Positions 6,518-10,674 of a stretch of 10,674 bases of DNA are shown in pieces (position 1 is the first letter of the stretch; every line of letters begins with the position of its first letter). The notes under the pieces are model-generated. The model was not told the origin of the DNA. It saw only the letters and a list, made by a program, of their open reading frames with translations, and did not search any database. Source of the DNA: JAJKIV01 sp036274195 (GTDB taxonomy: Bacteria; Gemmatimonadota; Gemmatimonadetes; Gemmatimonadales; Gemmatimonadaceae); NCBI GenBank assembly GCA_036274195.1, contig DASUGD010000015.1, positions 1 through 10,674 on the forward strand, given 5' to 3'. The translations under genes and the position numbers were made by a program.

Positions 6518-9325
6518 ATGACCCGACGTTCGATTTGCCGCTTCCTGTGTCTCGCTCTGACAACCGCTACTCCCGCCCTCGCGCAAACCGGCTCCATCGG
6601 GGGCCGGATCATCGACAGCACGACGTCCGCTCCCGTGACGCGAGCGGACGTCCGTGCAATGTCGGGGACTTCGACCGTCGGGACGGCCACCGCCGGCAAC
6701 GACGGTGTGTATCGCATAACGAACGTCCCGCCGGGCACCTATGACATCGTCGTGAGATACATCGGCTACGCACAGCGCCGAATCCCCGGCGTTCGCGTGG
6801 CGGCTGGCCAGAACGTGCAGCTCGACGTCAGGATCGCGGGAACCGTAACGGCGCTCAATCCGACGGTCATCAGCGCGTCGCGCCAGTCGGAAAAAGAGCT
6901 CGATGCACCGGCCCATGTCGGTGTCGTCGAAGCGCAGGAGATCCGCGAGCGCTCGTCGCTGACGGTCACCGACAACATTCGCAGCGTCCCCGGTGTGGAC
7001 GCGACGACCGGCGGCATCGCGCAGACGAACGTCGTCACGCGCGGATTCAACAACGCGTTCTCTGGAGCGTTGCTCACGCTCCAGGATTATCGTTTCGCGG
7101 CCGTGCCATCCCTCCGCGTCAACGTACCGCTGCTCTTCACAGGCACGAGCGAGGACATCGAGCGGATCGAAGTGCTGCTCGGCCCCGCGTCCGCGCTCTA
7201 TGGCCCGAACAGCTCGAGCGGCGTGCTGCACGTCATCACGAAATCGCCGTTCGAGTCCGAAGGCGCGATCCTCACGCTCGATGGTGGTGAGCGGTCCATC
7301 CTGCATGGCTCCGGCCGGTACGCGGGCACGGTCGGCCAGAAGTTCGGCTTCAAGATCTCGGGCGAGGCGTTCACCGGAAAGGACTGGGAATACATGGATC
7401 CGGCCGAGCCGCCGATGATCCCGCGACCTAACGGGACGCCCGGCGAGCGCGACACCGTGCCCAACGTCCGCAACTTCGACGTCAGGCGCTACGCCGGCGA
7501 AGCGCGCGTGGACATCCGCCCGCGCAACGACATGGAGCTGATCACGACCTACGGCCTCAGCAAGATCGGGAGTGGGCTCGAGCTCACGGGTACGAATGGC
7601 ACGGCCCAGGCAAAGAACTGGACGTATCAGAGCATCCAGGAGCGTTTCCGCTGGGGACGGCTGTTCGCGCAGGTCTTCGCCAACTTCAGCGACGCAGGCA
7701 ACAGCGACAGTCTCGACACGCGCGGTACGTTCCTCCTGCGCACCGGCACGCCGATCGTGGACAACTCGAGGGTCTTCGCCGCGCAGATCCAGCACGGCCT
7801 GGGATTCGGCGGCGGGAAGGAGGACCTCGTCTACGGTGCGGACTACATCTTCACGAATCCGAGAACCGGCGGCACCATCAACGGCCGGAACGAGAACAAC
7901 GACGATGTCCACGAGATCGGCGCGTACGTGCAGTCGACGACGCACCTCTCGCGCATGTTCGACGTGGTGGCGGCGATTCGCGTGGACAATCACGACGTGC
8001 TCGATCAGACGTTCTGGTCGCCGCGTGTGGCGCTGATCTACAAGCCGTCGGAGACGCAGAACATTCGCGCCACCTACAACCGCGCGTTCTCGACGCCCGC
8101 GAACTTCTCGTTCTTTCTCGACCTGCCCCAGGCGTTCATCCCGATCACACCGACGATCGGGTATCAGGTGCGCGGCCTGGGTGTGCCGTCCAGCGGCTTC
8201 ACGTTCCGTCGCAACTGCGCCACCGGCGCAGGCGGTCTGTGCATGCGGTCGCCGTTCCCGATCGTCGGCCCGACCGGTGGCGTCACGGGCGCGCCGAACA
8301 CCGTCGTCGACGCGAACGCGGCGCAGTACTATCGCACGCTCGTGGGCGGCAGCCAGGCCGCGATCGTCCAGGCACTGATCGCCGCGGGAGTCAGTCCGGC
8401 AAACGCCCCACAAGTGTTCGGCGCGCTGTTCGGCGCGAACACGGACGCCGTGCAAACCACGCTCCGGCTGTTCCGGCCACCCAGCGGTGGCCAGGGCGCG
8501 AGCTTCGTTCAGGTGCAGCCCTCGACCGTAGAGGACGTGGAACGGCTCAAGGCCACGACGACCGACGCCTACGAGCTCGGTTACAAGGGCATCCTCGGCA
8601 AGCGAGCACGACTCGCGATCGACCTCTGGTATCAGCGCAAGACGAACTTCACCACGGCGGCCCAGAACGTCACGCCTAACGCGTTCCTCGACCCCACGAC
8701 GCTCGGTGCCACCCTCGGCGCCGTGCTGACGGCAGAGGCGCAGGCCGGACGTGTTCCAGCGGCCGCCATCGCGCCGCTGGCAACGGCACTCACAGGACAG
8801 CTGGCGCAGGTGCCCGTCGGGACCGTGGTGCCCGACAGCCCGCTCGCCGACACGCCGAGCCTGTTCTTCAGCTACCGCAACATCGACCAGACGATCGACT
8901 ACAAGGGCGTCGATCTCGCCTTCGACTATATCCTCACCGATCGCGTCACGCTCATTGGGACGTATTCATGGGTGAGCGACGTGCTCTTCCCGGAAGTGTC
9001 CACCGGCCCCGATACGCTCACGCTCAACTCGCCGGACAACAAGGCGACGCTCACCGCACGCTACCGCGACGAAGTGAGCGGCTTGAGCTTCGAGCTTCGC
9101 GGCCGGTACGCGAACGCGTTTCCGGTCAACTCCGGCGTGTACATGGGCGACGTGCCGGTCAATGCGTTCATGGACGCCCAGTTCAGCTGGCGGCTGCCCT
9201 TGCCGGGGCGGAGTGTCACGTGGTCGATCACGGGCACGAACATCCTGAACAACAAGCGCGTGACGTTCATCGGCACGCCCGAAATTGGGCGACTGGTGAT
9301 GACCCGCGTGCAGTACGCGTTTTGA
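6518..9325 (+). CDS. TonB-dependent outer membrane receptor with N-terminal carboxypeptidase-regulatory-like domain
   Basis: This 935-residue outer-membrane active transporter starts at ATG 6518. GAGGT (6508-6512) gives good ribosome spacing, and residues 1-23 form a signal peptide ending ALAQ. The frame is open far upstream, but that part runs antisense or out of frame to real genes. A beta-sandwich CarboxypepD_reg-like domain (about 26-107) has the pattern GVYRITNVPPGTYDIVVRYIGY. A TonB-box-like NPTVISASR (about 112-121) leads into the plug domain (about 120-245), with DNIRSVPGVD, VTRGF, IERIEVLLGP and ALYGPNSSSGVLHVITK. The rest is the beta barrel, with a receptor-like C-terminal segment and a terminal Phe (QYAF) as expected for BamA-dependent proteins. 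Two Ala-rich stretches (about 594-671 and 726-778) look like long extracellular loops. The family imports siderophores, vitamins, peptides or glycans; the substrate here is unknown. A phosphodiesterase gene follows after 21 nt. Confidence 0.93.
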   Translation: MTRRSICRFLCLALTTATPALAQTGSIGGRIIDSTTSAPVTRADVRAMSGTSTVGTATAGNDGVYRITNVPPGTYDIVVRYIGYAQRRIPGVRVAAGQNVQLDVRIAGTVTALNPTVISASRQSEKELDAPAHVGVVEAQEIRERSSLTVTDNIRSVPGVDATTGGIAQTNVVTRGFNNAFSGALLTLQDYRFAAVPSLRVNVPLLFTGTSEDIERIEVLLGPASALYGPNSSSGVLHVITKSPFESEGAILTLDGGERSILHGSGRYAGTVGQKFGFKISGEAFTGKDWEYMDPAEPPMIPRPNGTPGERDTVPNVRNFDVRRYAGEARVDIRPRNDMELITTYGLSKIGSGLELTGTNGTAQAKNWTYQSIQERFRWGRLFAQVFANFSDAGNSDSLDTRGTFLLRTGTPIVDNSRVFAAQIQHGLGFGGGKEDLVYGADYIFTNPRTGGTINGRNENNDDVHEIGAYVQSTTHLSRMFDVVAAIRVDNHDVLDQTFWSPRVALIYKPSETQNIRATYNRAFSTPANFSFFLDLPQAFIPITPTIGYQVRGLGVPSSGFTFRRNCATGAGGLCMRSPFPIVGPTGGVTGAPNTVVDANAAQYYRTLVGGSQAAIVQALIAAGVSPANAPQVFGALFGANTDAVQTTLRLFRPPSGGQGASFVQVQPSTVEDVERLKATTTDAYELGYKGILGKRARLAIDLWYQRKTNFTTAAQNVTPNAFLDPTTLGATLGAVLTAEAQAGRVPAAAIAPLATALTGQLAQVPVGTVVPDSPLADTPSLFFSYRNIDQTIDYKGVDLAFDYILTDRVTLIGTYSWVSDVLFPEVSTGPDTLTLNSPDNKATLTARYRDEVSGLSFELRGRYANAFPVNSGVYMGDVPVNAFMDAQFSWRLPLPGRSVTWSITGTNILNNKRVTFIGTPEIGRLVMTRVQYAF

Positions 9326-9346
9326 GTGATGGGCGACAGGGGCTGA

Positions 9347-10132
9347 ATGCAGGTGATTCATCCCCTGCTCGACCCGGATAGGCGGCCCATCGTCGGGCAT
9401 CGCGGCAACGCGGCGCACGCGCCCGAGAACACGATGGAGTCGTACCGGCAGGCGCTCGCGGCCGGCGCCGAATGCGTCGAGCTCGACCTGCGCCTGTCGG
9501 CGGACGGCGTCCCCGTGGTCATGCATGACCCGACGGTCGATCGCACCACCGACTCGAGTGGCGCGGTCGCGTCGCTGTCGGTCGACCAGCTTCGGCGCGC
9601 CGACGCGGGAGCGCGGTTCACGCGCGATGGCGGAAGAACGTTCCCCTATCGGGACAAAGGAATCCGCGTGCCGACGCTCGAGGACGTGCTCACGGAGCTC
9701 GCCGATGTGCCACTTCTCGTCGAGATCAAGACCGCGCAAGCGTCGTCCGCTGTGCGGCGCCTCATCGAGCGGCACGGGGCCGAGTCGCGATGTGTGATCG
9801 AGTCGTTCGACGCGCGAGCGCTCGAGCCGTTTCGTGGATCGCGCCTGGCGATCGGCGCGTCACGCGCCGACGTCGCGCGCCTGCTGCATCGGATCGTGAC
9901 GAGGCGGCCGGTCCGTTCGCTCCCGTATTCCATCATGTGCCTGCCGCCGCGGCTTCGCGGCGTGCCCATGCCGATCGCATCGCTCGTACGGCTGACGCGA
10001 CCGGCGGGCTGCCTCGTTCACATGTGGACGATCAACGAGCCCGAGGAGGCGCGGCGGCTCTGGAGCGTCGGCGTGCGGGGCATCGTCTCGGACGACCCCG
10101 GGCTCATGCGCCGGACGCGCGACGCCGCCTAA
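9347..10132 (+). CDS. Glycerophosphodiester phosphodiesterase family protein (cytoplasmic)
   Basis: This 261-residue GDPD-family TIM barrel hydrolyses glycerophosphodiesters to glycerol-3-phosphate and an alcohol. The family core is intact: GHRGN (His18-Arg19-Gly20), APENT (Glu27), ECVELDLRLSADG (Glu45, Asp47), VVMHDPTVDRTT (His60), VEIK (Glu126, Lys128), and the C-terminal MWTINEPEEA and GVRGIVSDDPG. These supply the metal ligands and the catalytic histidines. No signal peptide is visible, so a cytoplasmic location is likely, as for UgpQ-type rather than GlpQ-type enzymes. ATG 9347 is preceded by AGGGG (9338-9342) at a rather short 4-nt spacing. The gene starts 21 nt after the receptor stop and is probably cotranscribed. 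Its TAA stop is part of GCCTAACG and overlaps the convergent copC-like stop. Confidence 0.93.
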   Translation: MQVIHPLLDPDRRPIVGHRGNAAHAPENTMESYRQALAAGAECVELDLRLSADGVPVVMHDPTVDRTTDSSGAVASLSVDQLRRADAGARFTRDGGRTFPYRDKGIRVPTLEDVLTELADVPLLVEIKTAQASSAVRRLIERHGAESRCVIESFDARALEPFRGSRLAIGASRADVARLLHRIVTRRPVRSLPYSIMCLPPRLRGVPMPIASLVRLTRPAGCLVHMWTINEPEEARRLWSVGVRGIVSDDPGLMRRTRDAA

Positions 10133-10527
10133 CGTTTCGACGGCGCGACGGTGAACGCGAAGTTCCCGCGCGCCACGTGGCCGTCCCGCGCCATCGTGCG
10201 CCAAGCGACCGTATAGGTTCCCGGGGACATTTTCCCCTTCACAGCGGCAACGACCGTCGCCGAGTCGGCGCTGGCCAGCGGTGCGAGCGCGACGGAGGCG
10301 TTCCCGGGGCCCGTTACCTTCACGGTGGTCACCTTGAGCTCGGGCGTCTCCGAAAACGAGAGGCGGATCGAATCGGGCGCCGCGGCCACGGTGGCGTTGG
10401 CCAGCGGCGACGACTTGATGAGATGGAGATGGAATGGCGCAGCCCATGCTGATGTGGCCATGAGGCCGATGGCGAAGGCCACCGTTGCGGCGACGCGCGT
10501 GGGGCGATGAGTGAGCGAGAAAAGCAT
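10129..10527 (-). CDS. CopC-domain (copper resistance CopC/YobA-like) periplasmic protein
   Basis: This 132-residue protein has a clear signal peptide (1-29, ending SAWA) and a single CopC beta-barrel domain. It shows the family pattern HLHLIKSSP near the mature N-terminus (His33, His35), AAPDSIRLSFSE (50-60) and YTVAWRTMARDGHVARGNFAFTV (split around Asp115 and His117). CopC proteins bind Cu(II) in the periplasm, often through the N-terminal His plus the Asp/His of the DGH motif. If cleavage is after AWA, the mature chain begins APFHLH, so no His would sit at position 1 and the usual brace may be altered. ATG 10527 is the likely start, though no Shine-Dalgarno is seen. No copD-like membrane gene is present in the window. 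The TAG stop overlaps the phosphodiesterase TAA. Confidence 0.87.
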   Translation of the reverse strand: MLFSLTHRPTRVAATVAFAIGLMATSAWAAPFHLHLIKSSPLANATVAAAPDSIRLSFSETPELKVTTVKVTGPGNASVALAPLASADSATVVAAVKGKMSPGTYTVAWRTMARDGHVARGNFAFTVAPSKR

Positions 10528-10645
10528 CGATGAACGGTCAGGGTGGGTCCGCCGAAAAGTATGGCTGGATACAGGCGGGCGGGACCGGTCGGTCGAGACC
10601 CGATGGTCGGACCAATTAGGTGGGGTGGCGATGTTTCGCTGTAGA

Positions 10646-10660
10646 AGGGGTCAGACTCCT
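10646..10660. repeat. REP-like imperfect palindrome AGGGGTCAGACTCCT
   Basis: The 15-mer is palindromic around its central A apart from one G-T mismatch. The GGGGTC-A-GACTCC core resembles the GGGGTCTGACCCC-type repeats often seen beside REP-associated tyrosine (Y1) transposase genes. Only this half-element, followed by TATTTCATCCTTTTC, lies within the window, so an adjacent transposase gene cannot be seen. Bases 10528-10645, upstream of copC, contain nothing else I can name; no convincing promoter was found there. Confidence 0.4.
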
Positions 10661-10674
10661 ATTTCATCCTTTTC

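Larger units (their letters stand above)
689..10134. repeat. Dispersed over-represented octamer GC[A/C]TAACG (ten exact copies)
   Basis: The entry spans the first to the last copy. Plus-strand copies: GCATAACG at 689-696, 2118-2125 and 6714-6721; GCCTAACG at 979-986, 1713-1720, 4490-4497, 8674-8681 and 10127-10134. Minus-strand copies: GCATAACG at 3313-3320 and GCCTAACG at 5373-5380. Near matches: CCATAACG 3233-3240 and ACCTAACG 7426-7433. At 65% G+C, about 0.6 exact copies are expected on both strands. In genes the octamer is always on the sense strand of at least one gene and occupies more than one reading frame. Its function is unknown. Confidence 0.6.

Noticed and set aside
689..10134. 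Octamer copies as integron attC sites
   Set aside because: GCCTAAC fits the RYYYAAC core, but nearly all copies are solitary, embedded in conserved coding sequence and lack an inverted partner, and no integrase gene is present.

Overview
This looks like chromosomal DNA from a GC-rich (by eye about 65% G+C), diderm, aerobic-type bacterium. The gene set points to Gemmatimonadota or a similar soil lineage: a secreted S9 peptidase, a TonB-dependent receptor with an N-terminal carboxypeptidase-regulatory-like domain, a glycerophosphodiesterase and a CopC-like protein. That placement is an inference from gene style, since no rRNA or other phylogenetic marker is present. I see no CRISPR array, tRNA, integrase or complete insertion sequence.

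Layout. (1) Bases 1-3189, plus strand: the 3' part of a membrane GT-C glycosyltransferase, an ABC-2 type ATPase starting 14 nt later, and its permease joined by an ATGA overlap. This is probably one transcription unit. (2) 3190-3329: a short gap with an inverted CATAACG/CGTTATG pair, then a secreted prolyl-oligopeptidase-family (S9) peptidase at 3330-5372. (3) 5375-6088, minus strand: a secreted protein of unknown function with a Lys/Ala/Pro-rich tail. It converges on the peptidase gene with only 2 nt between stop codons. A strong intrinsic terminator for the peptidase transcript (5431-5467) lies inside its coding sequence. (4) 6089-6517: a 429-nt divergent intergenic region with overlapping candidate promoters and a perfect 8-bp hairpin in a long leader. 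(5) 6518-10132, plus strand: the TonB-dependent receptor, then a cytoplasmic glycerophosphodiester phosphodiesterase 21 nt later. (6) 10129-10527, minus strand: a CopC-domain protein that overlaps the phosphodiesterase gene by 4 nt at the stop codons. (7) 10528-10674: upstream of copC, ending in a REP-like palindrome.

How the genes may work together. The glycosyltransferase and ABC exporter may act on an envelope lipid or glycan. The peptidase degrades peptides outside the cytoplasm. The receptor and phosphodiesterase could form an uptake-and-hydrolysis pair for a phosphodiester nutrient. All of this rests on context only.

The most unusual signal is a dispersed octamer, GC[A/C]TAACG. It occurs ten times exactly, plus two near matches, where composition predicts about 0.6. 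In coding DNA it always lies on the sense strand of a gene, in more than one reading frame. I found no convincing new multi-gene defence or mobile system.
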